Positions 1 through 5,444 of a stretch of DNA of 7,213 nt are shown here, in pieces. Origin of the DNA: Pirellulaceae bacterium (GTDB taxonomy: Bacteria > Planctomycetota > Planctomycetia > Pirellulales > Pirellulaceae); assembly GCA_020846515.1 (NCBI GenBank), contig JADLDX010000682.1, positions 1 through 7,213 of the forward strand, in the 5' to 3' direction. The notes beneath the pieces were generated by a model. The model had not been told where the DNA came from. It searched no databases and saw nothing but the letters and a program-made list of their open reading frames with translations. Positions within the stretch are counted from its first letter, which is position 1; every line of letters starts with the position of its first letter. Made by a program: the position numbers and the translations under genes.

Positions 1-18
1 CCCGGGCGCTGCCCTGGG
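1..18. repeat. Short imperfect hairpin at left edge
   Basis: The first 18 bases can fold with arms CCCGGG and CCCTGGG-type pairing: positions 1-6 pair with 13-18 (one G-T wobble) around a 6-base loop. It directly abuts the perfect palindrome at 19-58. Together they look like the 3' end signals of a gene lying to the left of the window. No coding sequence is visible here. A six-pair stem at a sequence edge is weak evidence alone. Confidence 0.3.
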
Positions 19-67
19 AGGGTTAGTTCTGCTGCTGCGCAGCAGCAGAACTAACCCTAAAATTTTT
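19..67 (+). terminator. Perfect 40-bp palindrome, probable terminator of an upstream gene
   Basis: Bases 19-38 (AGGGTTAGTTCTGCTGCTGC) are exactly reverse-complemented by bases 39-58, giving 20-bp arms with no spacer. As RNA this would form a very stable hairpin. It is followed by four A (59-62) and five T (63-67), so a rightward transcript would end in stem plus U-tract, as in an intrinsic terminator, although the A-run separates stem and U-tract. It lies before the transporter promoter and would insulate that gene from upstream transcription. A dispersed palindromic repeat or protein-binding palindrome is the alternative. Confidence 0.5.
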
Positions 68-135
68 GCTGCGAATGCGACTTAGTCTCGAATCGGGTGC
101 GGCGCCGGGCTTACAATGCGAACGCTAGCTGCATC

Positions 136-141
136 TATAAT
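136..141 (+). promoter_or_regulatory. Candidate -10 box of the MFS transporter gene
   Basis: The hexamer TATAAT matches the sigma-70 -10 consensus exactly and sits 14 bases before the first ATG of the transporter. No good -35 box stands at 16-18 bases; the nearest candidate (CTTACA, 110-115) is too far at 20. Transcription would start near 148, leaving a very short leader and slightly favouring the second ATG at 168. Chance occurrence is possible, and planctomycete promoters are not well defined. Confidence 0.35.
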
Positions 142-155
142 CCCACCTGCTTGAG

Positions 156-1457
156 ATGGTCCCGCCTATGATTCGACTTAAAACCTCTTCTCCGATGGGA
201 CCCTGGCAATGGGCGGTCAGCCTGCTGCTGCTAGCCGCCACGATGATCAATTACATGGATCGTCAAACTCTAGCCAATCTCTCGGTTCGCATCACCGAGC
301 AGTTCAGCCTCACCCAAGAACAGTACGGAAACCTAGAACTGGCCTTTGGGCTGTCCTTCGCCTTCGGTTCGCTCTTCTGGGGAGTGCTAGCTGATATTGT
401 TCCAGTCCGGTGGCTCTACCCGATCGTCTTGGTGTCTTGGTCTGCGGTCGGCTTCGTAACGGGATTGACCAACAGCTACAACTCTTTGTTCTATTGCCGA
501 GCCGCATTGGGATTATTCGAGTCGGGGCATTGGCCCTGCGCTCTAGTGGTCACGCACGCCATTCTGCCTAGCAGCGATCGGCCCATGGGTAATAGTATTC
601 TGCAAAGCGGCGCGTCTTTAGGCGCGATCGCCACGCCCCTGATCATCTGGTCCTTGGTGGCCGGCAACTCCGCGCCCGATGCCTGGCGAACGCCCTTTTT
701 GATCATCGGTGGCGTGGGGCTGCTGTGGGTGCTCGCCTGGTTTGCAGTCGTCCGTAAAGACTCGATGGCTCAAGCGATGCAGAAGAGCCAATCTGCGGCG
801 GCAGACTCCACGGATGCCGCCCCCAACGCTGGCAGTAAAACCTCTTTGGCGCAGTTCTTTTTCGGAACCTGTTTAAGCCGAAAGTTCTTGGCCCTGGTCT
901 GTATGGTGGTGTCCATCAATTGTACCTGGCAGATGATTCGCGCTTGGTTGCCGAAGTTCTTGCAAGAAGGCCGCGGCTTCAGCGAGCAAGTTAGTTTGTT
1001 CTTCAACTCAGCCTATTATCTGTCGACGGACGTCGGATGCATTTTGGCTGGGGCGGGTGCCATGTGGTTGGCCAGATCGAGCATGACCGCGCACGGCTCT
1101 CGATTGGTGGTCTATGGTATCTGTGCCGGTCTGTCTGCGCTGACTTTAGTTGCAGCCGTGTTGCCGGCGGGCCTGTTTTTGTTGGCCATATTGCTGGTGA
1201 TCGGGGCTGGTACCCTCGGATTGTTCCCGTGCTACTACTCGTTCACCCAAGAGATCGACGCGCAGCGCGTGGGCAAGGTCACGGGGTTGCTCTCGTTCTT
1301 GGGTTGGCTACTCTCCTCGCCCATCCATCCCTACTTCGGCCGCCTGGTCGATCAGACCGGCTCGTTTGACTTGGGTATCGCCGTGATCGGACTAGTCCCT
1401 TTGCTGGGATTGGTGGCTATGCTGGTCCTCTGGCCACGGCAAGCCGATCACGCTTGA
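156..1457 (+). CDS. MFS transporter, anion:cation symporter (hexuronate/sialate-like) type
   Basis: Integral inner-membrane transporter of 433 aa, the usual MFS length, with about 12 hydrophobic segments in two halves. Residues 32-39 (NYMDRQTL) at the end of helix 1 and the RAALGLFESGHWPCAL stretch (115-130) in helix 4 are typical of the ACS family, which includes ExuT-like hexuronate and sialic-acid-related carriers. LFWGVLADIVPVRWL (73-87) occupies the place of the MFS loop 2-3 signature. A hydrophilic Ala/Ser-rich loop (about 200-230) separates the halves. Substrate cannot be read from sequence; an organic acid or sugar acid moved with a cation is the family expectation. No Shine-Dalgarno is visible before ATG 156; the in-frame ATG at 168 is equally plausible. 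The gene ends 9 bp from the stop of the opposing small membrane-protein gene. It may serve the same catabolism as the kelch protein downstream, but they are not co-transcribed. Confidence 0.93.
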   Translation: MVPPMIRLKTSSPMGPWQWAVSLLLLAATMINYMDRQTLANLSVRITEQFSLTQEQYGNLELAFGLSFAFGSLFWGVLADIVPVRWLYPIVLVSWSAVGFVTGLTNSYNSLFYCRAALGLFESGHWPCALVVTHAILPSSDRPMGNSILQSGASLGAIATPLIIWSLVAGNSAPDAWRTPFLIIGGVGLLWVLAWFAVVRKDSMAQAMQKSQSAAADSTDAAPNAGSKTSLAQFFFGTCLSRKFLALVCMVVSINCTWQMIRAWLPKFLQEGRGFSEQVSLFFNSAYYLSTDVGCILAGAGAMWLARSSMTAHGSRLVVYGICAGLSALTLVAAVLPAGLFLLAILLVIGAGTLGLFPCYYSFTQEIDAQRVGKVTGLLSFLGWLLSSPIHPYFGRLVDQTGSFDLGIAVIGLVPLLGLVAMLVLWPRQADHA

Positions 1458-1466
1458 ACCCAGAGA

Positions 1467-1976
1467 TCATCGCTCAACCGTTTGGCCACCGGCTGTCGTA
1501 GCCTTCAAGTAAGCTGCGACAGCCTGGCGACTGGAATCAATCAATTGCACCGATTGAGAAGTGGCGAGGTTGGTCACCATACCGGTTGATAGGTCGATGC
1601 CCACATCGATCTGCATCTGATCGGCGGCGAATCGCACGACGAAATGGTCGCCGTTGGGAACAGGGGCCGACGGATTTCGATACCGTTGCGACGGCCAGTG
1701 AAAGTAGCGATCATCGACCAGGGTGGCTCGTAGATGGACTAATCCAGGGGCAGTCGATAGGTCTTGGCCATCGGCTGGGGCAAGCCGACCTTCATGGTAT
1801 AAAGTAACCTGCTGAGCATGTTGGATAAGCCTGGCTTGCTCAGCGCCCCAAAGTTGGCGAATGTGCTGCGTGCCAACGGAACGCTGCCATAGCGCGTAGA
1901 TCACCAGTGATACACAAACGGTTAATGTGACTACGGTCAGCCAGCGGCCAGAAACGCTCTTGTCCTGATTGATCAT
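1467..1976 (-). CDS. Hypothetical single-pass membrane protein
   Basis: A 169-aa protein I cannot assign to a named family. Residues 1-11 are polar, then about 12-30 (WLTVVTLTVCVSLVIYALW) form one clear transmembrane or uncleaved signal-anchor helix, with the remaining ~135 residues likely outside the cytoplasm. The soluble part has a Gln-rich amphipathic stretch (41-60), an APGLVHLRATLVDDRYFHW stretch (76-94) and alternating beta-like segments (110-146), so a small beta-rich domain is possible. There is no catalytic signature, Cys pair or lipobox. The Shine-Dalgarno is poor (GAAGG about 20 bases upstream). The gene is convergent with the MFS gene, and its upstream region runs into the inverted-repeat unit at 2057-2390. 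Its coding status rests on length, a sensible TM topology and lack of a competing ORF. Confidence 0.75.
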   Translation of the reverse strand: MINQDKSVSGRWLTVVTLTVCVSLVIYALWQRSVGTQHIRQLWGAEQARLIQHAQQVTLYHEGRLAPADGQDLSTAPGLVHLRATLVDDRYFHWPSQRYRNPSAPVPNGDHFVVRFAADQMQIDVGIDLSTGMVTNLATSQSVQLIDSSRQAVAAYLKATTAGGQTVER

Positions 1977-2056
1977 TTATAAATCGCGGAAACCCTTCAA
2001 CGGTTAAGTGTCTCTCGATCGCCCAGACCTCAATCATACGCACGCCAATGAAGATA

Positions 2057-2091
2057 AGCACGTCGACGCGTCCAATTCGGGATTAGGGCAC
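2057..2091. repeat. Left terminal inverted repeat
   Basis: This is the left arm of the 35-bp inverted repeat pair. It contains two overlapping 8-bp palindromes, CGTCGACG (2061-2068) and GACGCGTC (2065-2072). The first is broken in the right arm by the single mismatch. Confidence 0.8.
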
Positions 2092-2355
2092 TTAAATTTC
2101 GACGTAAAAACGGGCAGAGGTCCCGAACGAGTTCGTACTATCCAAGCCCGAGCATGCGCCGAAGCGTTGTCCTAGTAGAAAACAACCCTAACCATGACCT
2201 GAGGTTGTGAGCCAGTTTTCATGGGCTATGGGATAAATTGTAAATTGACCAGCGAAAGCTACGGCTCGGAACCTTGGATGGTGAGGGCGGCCCAAAGAGA
2301 AGAGAACGCAATCATCAATGATGTGGTAACCTCTTTACTCCAGTTCACGATGAAT

Positions 2356-2390
2356 GTGCCCTAATCCCGAATTGGACGCGACGACGTGCT
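2356..2390. repeat. Right terminal inverted repeat
   Basis: This is the right arm of the inverted repeat pair, matching the reverse complement of 2057-2091 at 34 of 35 bases. The match stops abruptly on both sides (2355 and 2391 do not pair), so the repeat edges are sharp. Confidence 0.8.
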
Positions 2391-2458
2391 GAGCATGAGG
2401 CAAAAGCACATTCATTTTAAAAAAAAGCCGAGCCCTGTCATCGAGTGATCAGGGATCC

Positions 2459-2463
2459 AAGGA
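2459..2463 (+). promoter_or_regulatory. Ribosome-binding site of the kelch gene
   Basis: AAGGA lies six bases before ATG 2470, good Shine-Dalgarno spacing, and supports that start for the secreted kelch protein. Confidence 0.65.
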
Positions 2464-2469
2464 ACTGAC

Positions 2470-3624
2470 ATGTTTGTTCGACAGCGTTATCAAGAAAAGC
2501 CCGCACGACTGCATACCCTGGCGCTCTGTTGGCTCGGTTGGTGGACCTTGGGAATGACGGCGGCAGTTGCGCAAAGCGACCAGGCTAAGTTGGCCTGGCG
2601 CGAGTTGCCTGCACTACCGGATCAACTTGGATTGGCCGGTCCGATTGTTGGTGTGCACAACCAGGTGCTCTTAGCCGGTGGCGGCGCGAACTTCGCTCAG
2701 CCGGTATGGCAAAACGAGAAACGTTGGCATCGTGCGCTGCATCTGCTCGACTTAAACGACTCGGACCGCGGCTGGCAATCGGCCGAAGACTTGCCCGTGC
2801 CACTGGCTTATTCCGCCTGCGTATCGACCCCCCATGGCATTGTCGTCTTGGGCGGCAACAACGCGGCCCAAGAATTCCGCCAATGTTGGCTGCTTAAGAT
2901 CGTGCGGCTTGACTCCGGTGGGCTGAGCGTGGCCTGGCAGCCATTGCCAGGCTTGCCGCAACCGCTGGTATACGGCCAGGCTGTGTGGATCGATGGCCGA
3001 GTGTTGGTGGCCACCGGACAGCAGGCTGATCAATTGAACTCAGCCACTGCCAGTGGTTGGGAATTAATGCTCGGCTCGGATCGATCAGCCTTGGCGAAGG
3101 CCCAATGGCAAGCCATCCCCGATTGTCCAGGCGGTCCGCGCGCTCATGCGATTGTCACTCTGGCTTCATCCACCGACAGTCGAGCGGTGGTGGTTATTGG
3201 CGGACGCAGGCAACGCGATCAGCAGCCTGAGTTCTTGACCGATGTTTGGAAATACGATGTCGAGGAAAGAGTTTGGTCAGCTGGCAAAGCGTCCCCGGTC
3301 GCCATTTCTGCCGGTGGAGCCGGACCGATTGCGACAAACAAAATCGCTGTCGTTAGCGGTGATGACGGTCGGCTGTTCTCGCAAACGGATCAACTGCGCG
3401 ATGCTCATCCAGGCTTCCCCAAGCGTACTTGGATTTACGATGCGGCCGAAGATACATGGACAGAGTCAGGACCGTCGCCCGCTAACCAGGTAACCACGAT
3501 CCCCGTCGTGCTGGCGGATCGATTGCTGCTGGTCAGTGGTGAGGTTCGACCTCGAGTTAGGACGAATCGCGTTTGGGAAATTCGTGACCCTGCGACTTTG
3601 CCCGCAGGGAGAGCGATCAAGTGA
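2470..3624 (+). CDS. Secreted kelch-repeat protein, cyclically permuted mutarotase (NanM-like) family
   Basis: A 384-aa protein resembling the cyclically permuted mutarotase branch of the N-acetylneuraminate epimerase (NanM) group. NanM interconverts sialic acid anomers in the periplasm; activity of this branch is inferred only. Residues 1-34 form a signal peptide with a basic start, hydrophobic core (about 16-31) and likely cleavage after AVA at 34. The mature part shows kelch blades: WRELPALPDQLGLAGPIVGV (43-62) then LLAGGGANF (67-75); LPVPLAYSA (108-116) with VVLGGNN (125-131); LPQPLVYGQAV (162-172); RAHAIVT (224-230) with VVIGGRR (241-247); DVWKYDVEERVW (258-269); and VVSGDDG (294-300) with TWIYDAAEDTW (320-330). 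This suits a six-bladed beta-propeller. The GGGANF turn and early 'PxPLAY' stretch are typical of this family. The start has a good AAGGA site. The gene stands alone, with the MITE candidate upstream and an opposing gene downstream. A generic kelch-lectin role is the alternative. Confidence 0.92.
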   Translation: MFVRQRYQEKPARLHTLALCWLGWWTLGMTAAVAQSDQAKLAWRELPALPDQLGLAGPIVGVHNQVLLAGGGANFAQPVWQNEKRWHRALHLLDLNDSDRGWQSAEDLPVPLAYSACVSTPHGIVVLGGNNAAQEFRQCWLLKIVRLDSGGLSVAWQPLPGLPQPLVYGQAVWIDGRVLVATGQQADQLNSATASGWELMLGSDRSALAKAQWQAIPDCPGGPRAHAIVTLASSTDSRAVVVIGGRRQRDQQPEFLTDVWKYDVEERVWSAGKASPVAISAGGAGPIATNKIAVVSGDDGRLFSQTDQLRDAHPGFPKRTWIYDAAEDTWTESGPSPANQVTTIPVVLADRLLLVSGEVRPRVRTNRVWEIRDPATLPAGRAIK

Positions 3625-3644
3625 ACGTAACTTACCATCGCGAC

Positions 3645-3681
3645 GCTCGCTCTTCACGTTGGATCGTGAATATGAGCGAGC
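3645..3681. terminator. Strong hairpin between convergent genes, likely bidirectional terminator
   Basis: GCTCGCTCTTCACG (3645-3658) pairs with CGTGAA plus GAGCGAGC (3665-3670 and 3674-3681), giving 14 pairs, a 6-base loop (TTGGAT) and a 3-base bulge (TAT, 3671-3673). It sits in the 72-bp gap between the kelch stop and the stop of the opposing 104-aa gene, where a shared transcript-end signal is expected. Neither side has a T-run, so it is not a classical intrinsic terminator and may act by stabilising 3' ends. Confidence 0.55.
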
Positions 3682-3696
3682 CTGCCGGCCGAGTCA

Positions 3697-4011
3697 CTAG
3701 TTCAGTAGATCTTCCAGTCGAGCCAGAGCGATCATCAGTTGATGCCAGTGGGCAATCAATTCGAACGTGTCCAACTCTTCTGCGTCGTCGCGATCGAAGC
3801 CGCGTTCGCTAACCTTGACTGTGTTACCCAGGACCATAATGCCCTGCACCAAGGCGACGTCGTTCTTTTCGTCGGCCGTCAATTCGACGTCATCGTAAAC
3901 GGGAACGACTTGTTGCATGGTCTTGTGGACGGTCCATAGGGCTGCCTTTTCTTGATCGTCAGCTGCAACCACAGTCCGAACAGTGCCGCTTTGAATGTAG
4001 TACTTGGCCAT
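3697..4011 (-). CDS. Small acidic conserved-type protein of unknown function
   Basis: A 104-aa soluble protein without signal peptide or TM helix; I do not recognise a named family. It begins MAKYYIQSGTVRTVVAADDQEKAALWTVHK, a beta-hairpin-then-helix pattern, has a beta-rich middle (about 35-69) and ends in an acidic linker (GFDRDDAEELD, 71-81) and amphipathic helix (82-104). Acidic residues outnumber basic ones about two to one. An excellent Shine-Dalgarno (AAGGAAG on the minus strand, complement of 4019-4025, seven bases before ATG) fixes the start and strongly supports a real gene. Its leader holds three 18-bp tandem repeats. A weak minus-strand promoter pair (TTGTCC at 4142-4147, TATCAC at 4120-4125, 16-base spacer) would place all repeats in the untranslated leader. 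The gene is convergent with the kelch gene. The compact acidic design suggests a small binding or adaptor protein, but that is a guess. Confidence 0.85.
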   Translation of the reverse strand: MAKYYIQSGTVRTVVAADDQEKAALWTVHKTMQQVVPVYDDVELTADEKNDVALVQGIMVLGNTVKVSERGFDRDDAEELDTFELIAHWHQLMIALARLEDLLN

Positions 4012-4018
4012 AGTGAAA

Positions 4019-4025
4019 CTTCCTT
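4019..4025 (-). promoter_or_regulatory. Strong Shine-Dalgarno of the 104-aa gene
   Basis: Read on the minus strand this is AAGGAAG, seven bases before the ATG at 4011. It is the best ribosome-binding site in the window and lies directly beside the first 18-bp repeat. Confidence 0.75.
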
Positions 4026-4079
4026 GTGCTTTGGATTAACAGAGTGCTTTGGATTAACAGAGTGCTTTGGGTTGACAGA
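4026..4079. repeat. Three tandem 18-bp direct repeats in the leader of the 104-aa gene
   Basis: GTGCTTTGGATTAACAGA occurs at 4026-4043 and identically at 4044-4061; a third copy at 4062-4079 differs by two A-to-G changes (positions 10 and 13 of the unit). The array starts right next to the Shine-Dalgarno of the minus-strand gene, so it lies in that gene's leader or promoter. Regularly spaced direct repeats here could be operator sites for a regulator, or a slippage product without function. Confidence 0.9.
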
Positions 4080-4279
4080 TCGTTTGTTAAGTGTGCGGGT
4101 GGTTGTGTCCCCTGCGACAGTGATAGTTATCGCGACTGGCCGGACAACTTAGGTCACACCGCCCGAAGGTTCGGAAAAAATTGTCGCGCGGCGCTGCTGG
4201 CACACCCGCGTTGGCTACCTGGAATTGGGTCCTTGAAACCCACACGCAACCCCGGGGCGGCATACGAAAGCCAATTGAT

Positions 4280-4285
4280 TACAAT
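4280..4285 (+). promoter_or_regulatory. Possible -10 box for the DUF1080 gene
   Basis: TACAAT matches the -10 consensus at five of six positions and lies 44 bases before the start codon. No -35-like hexamer is found at normal spacing, so this is a weak call. Confidence 0.22.
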
Positions 4286-4329
4286 GGGCGTGAAGTTCAA
4301 CCTCCCTCCATATTCTTCAGGGTTCTAAC

Positions 4330-5340
4330 ATGCATCTATCACAGCGATTTTTTGGCAACCATGGGCTGCGCTCAGCCTGCCTGGCTGTACTGGCCGTTGG
4401 CTGGCTATCAACAGGCATTGTTGCGGCAGACAAAGATGGCCCGACCTACACCGATCCCCAAGCGGCCGGCGAAGAGTACGCGGCGCAGGGCGAATTCAGT
4501 GGACCATTGGAAGCCGATGACAACCGCGTTTGGGGCGCACAAGTCATTGCGCTCGGCAAAGGCAACTATCGTTTAGTGGCTTATCCCGATGGTCTGCCTG
4601 GCGCTGGCTACGTAGCGGGCAACGAAACCAAGACGGCCGACGGTAAACGCGAAGGCGATCGGGTCGTGTTCAAGGCTGACGAATACGTGGCCGAGATTCA
4701 CGGCGATACGTTGACTGTTTCCGCTGAGGGGCAAAAGTTAGGCGAAATCAAACGCATAAAACGCGAAAGCACCACGCTAGGCAAGTCAGCGCCAGCCGGG
4801 GCTATCGTCCTATTTGATGGCAGCAGCGCTGATAAGTTCAAGGGTGGCAAGATGTCCGAGGACAAGCTGTTGATGGCTGATACTGCTAGCTTGGAAAAAT
4901 TCGGCGATCACAGTCTGCACATTGAATTCCGAACTCCATTCCGACCAGAAGCGCGCGGGCAAGGCCGTGGCAATAGCGGTGTTTATGTCCAGAGCCGATA
5001 CGAAGTACAAGTCCTCGATTCGTTCGGCTTGTCGGGCGAAGACAATGAATGTGGTGGCATCTACAAGGTTGCCAAGCCCAAAGTAAACATGTGCTATCCG
5101 CCACTGACCTGGCAAACCTACGATATCGATTTCGTGGCCGCCAAATACGACGCGGCTGGCAAAAAGACGAGCAATGCCAACGTCACGATTCGGCACAACG
5201 GTGTCGTCATCCACGAGAAACTCGAGATCAAATCGGGCACTCCAGGTCGATTGCCCGAAGGCGCCAGCGAAGAACCGCTCTACCTGCAAGGGCACGGTAA
5301 CCCAGTCGTCTATCGCAACATCTGGGTGGTGAAGAAATAA
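4330..5340 (+). CDS. Secreted DUF1080 protein (3-keto-disaccharide hydrolase-like)
   Basis: A 336-aa exported protein. Residues 1-33 are a signal peptide (basic start, hydrophobic core 15-31, likely cleavage after VAA). Residues about 36-143 form a first small domain, with EYAAQGEFSGPL (49-60), WGAQVIALGKGNYRLVAYPDGLPGAGY (68-94) and DTLTVSAEGQKLGEIKRI (126-143), a module often found ahead of DUF1080 in planctomycetes. Residues about 152-336 are the DUF1080 domain, a concanavalin-like fold whose studied members cleave 3-keto-glycosides. Its marks are IVLFDGSSADKFKGG (159-173), DHSLHIEFRTPF (193-204), GRGNSGVYVQSRYEVQVLDSFG (212-233), CGGIYKVAKPKVNMCYPPLTWQTYDIDF (241-268), VTIRHNGVVIHEK (285-297), and the LYLQGHGNPVVYRNIWV ending (317-333). 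All usual blocks are present, so it looks intact. Only a weak AGGG (4319-4322) precedes the start. It is monocistronic and convergent with the M48 gene. The exact substrate is unknown; a sugar-binding role without catalysis is the alternative. Confidence 0.94.
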   Translation: MHLSQRFFGNHGLRSACLAVLAVGWLSTGIVAADKDGPTYTDPQAAGEEYAAQGEFSGPLEADDNRVWGAQVIALGKGNYRLVAYPDGLPGAGYVAGNETKTADGKREGDRVVFKADEYVAEIHGDTLTVSAEGQKLGEIKRIKRESTTLGKSAPAGAIVLFDGSSADKFKGGKMSEDKLLMADTASLEKFGDHSLHIEFRTPFRPEARGQGRGNSGVYVQSRYEVQVLDSFGLSGEDNECGGIYKVAKPKVNMCYPPLTWQTYDIDFVAAKYDAAGKKTSNANVTIRHNGVVIHEKLEIKSGTPGRLPEGASEEPLYLQGHGNPVVYRNIWVVKK

Positions 5341-5360
5341 CAGTTCGAACTTGATAAGAC

Positions 5361-5392
5361 GCTTTGTAGCCGCTTTGCTTTGTAGCCGCTTC
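5361..5392. repeat. Tandem 16-bp duplication
   Basis: GCTTTGTAGCCGCTTT (5361-5376) is followed directly by GCTTTGTAGCCGCTTC (5377-5392), matching at 15 of 16 bases. Each copy contains a GTAG tetranucleotide; only the second continues into the full hairpin. Confidence 0.8.
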
Positions 5393-5407
5393 GCTCCGCG
5401 AGGCGGC
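5382..5407 (+). repeat. REP-like element (GTAG head plus hairpin), possible terminator
   Basis: GTAG (5382-5385) leads into a stem of ten pairs, GCCGCTTCGC (5385-5394) with GCGAGGCGGC (5398-5407), containing one G-T pair and a 3-base TCC loop. A GTAG tetranucleotide at the foot of an imperfect GC-rich hairpin is the known design of REP sequences mobilised by RAYT (TnpA-REP) proteins. The position between two convergent genes is also typical. A short second stem, GAGAC/GTCTC (5410-5425), follows. There is no T-run, so if it ends transcripts it does so without a classical U-tract. Confidence 0.5.
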
Positions 5408-5444
5408 GCGAGACATAACTGTCTCAACATCTCAGTAGCGAGCA

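Larger units (their letters stand above)
2057..2390. mobile_element. Candidate MITE: 334-bp non-coding unit with 35-bp terminal inverted repeats
   Basis: The 35 bases at 2057-2091 are the reverse complement of 2356-2390 at 34 of 35 positions; the only mismatch is ten bases from the outer ends. The shared core reads CCAATTCGGGATTAGGGCAC on the left arm. The 264 bp between them contain no ORF worth calling. Small size, long near-identical terminal repeats and lack of coding capacity are the hallmarks of a miniature inverted-repeat transposable element. I could not find a target-site duplication at any plausible boundary, and the transposase family is unknown, so a structural or regulatory inverted repeat cannot be excluded. 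Confidence 0.5.
1977..2469. other. Divergent intergenic region (493 bp)
   Basis: No convincing coding sequence is present. It separates the minus-strand membrane-protein gene from the plus-strand kelch gene, so it should hold both promoters. Most of it is occupied by the unit bounded by inverted repeats at 2057-2390. On the minus strand TATGAT (2033-2038) could be a -10 box for the membrane-protein gene, without a clear -35. Between the unit and the kelch gene there is an eight-A run (2419-2426) and a small bulged stem-loop (2433-2454) just before the ribosome-binding site. Confidence 0.7.
4012..4329. other. Divergent intergenic region (318 bp)
   Basis: This gap separates the minus-strand 104-aa gene from the plus-strand DUF1080 gene. 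It holds the Shine-Dalgarno and tandem repeats of the former, a weak possible minus-strand promoter (4120-4147), and a possible -10 box for the latter near 4280. Open frames that cross it owe part of their length to the in-phase 18-bp repeats and look non-coding. I see no convincing RNA gene or strong hairpin. Confidence 0.7.

Noticed and set aside
1840..2061. A 73-codon minus-strand frame overlapping the start of the membrane-protein gene
   Set aside because: It overlaps the better-supported 169-aa gene in another frame and ends without any recognisable domain.
2419..2454. A-run plus bulged stem-loop that could be read as a minus-strand terminator
   Set aside because: No minus-strand gene ends here, and the T-run is several bases away from the stem. 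It may simply be part of the kelch gene leader.
4072..4077. TTGACA, a perfect -35 hexamer on the plus strand in the third 18-bp repeat
   Set aside because: There is no -10-like hexamer 16-18 bases downstream and the nearest plus-strand gene starts 250 bases away. It arises from the two base changes in that repeat copy.
4026..4079. CRISPR-like array
   Set aside because: The repeats are 18 bp with no spacers, only three units, and no cas genes are present.
3952..4328. Overlapping plus-strand frames crossing the 18-bp repeats (CFGLTE- and MLWINRV-type repeats)
   Set aside because: Because the repeat unit is a multiple of three it creates open frames with repeated peptides. There is no ribosome-binding site, and the frames overlap the start of the 104-aa gene or stop just before the DUF1080 gene.
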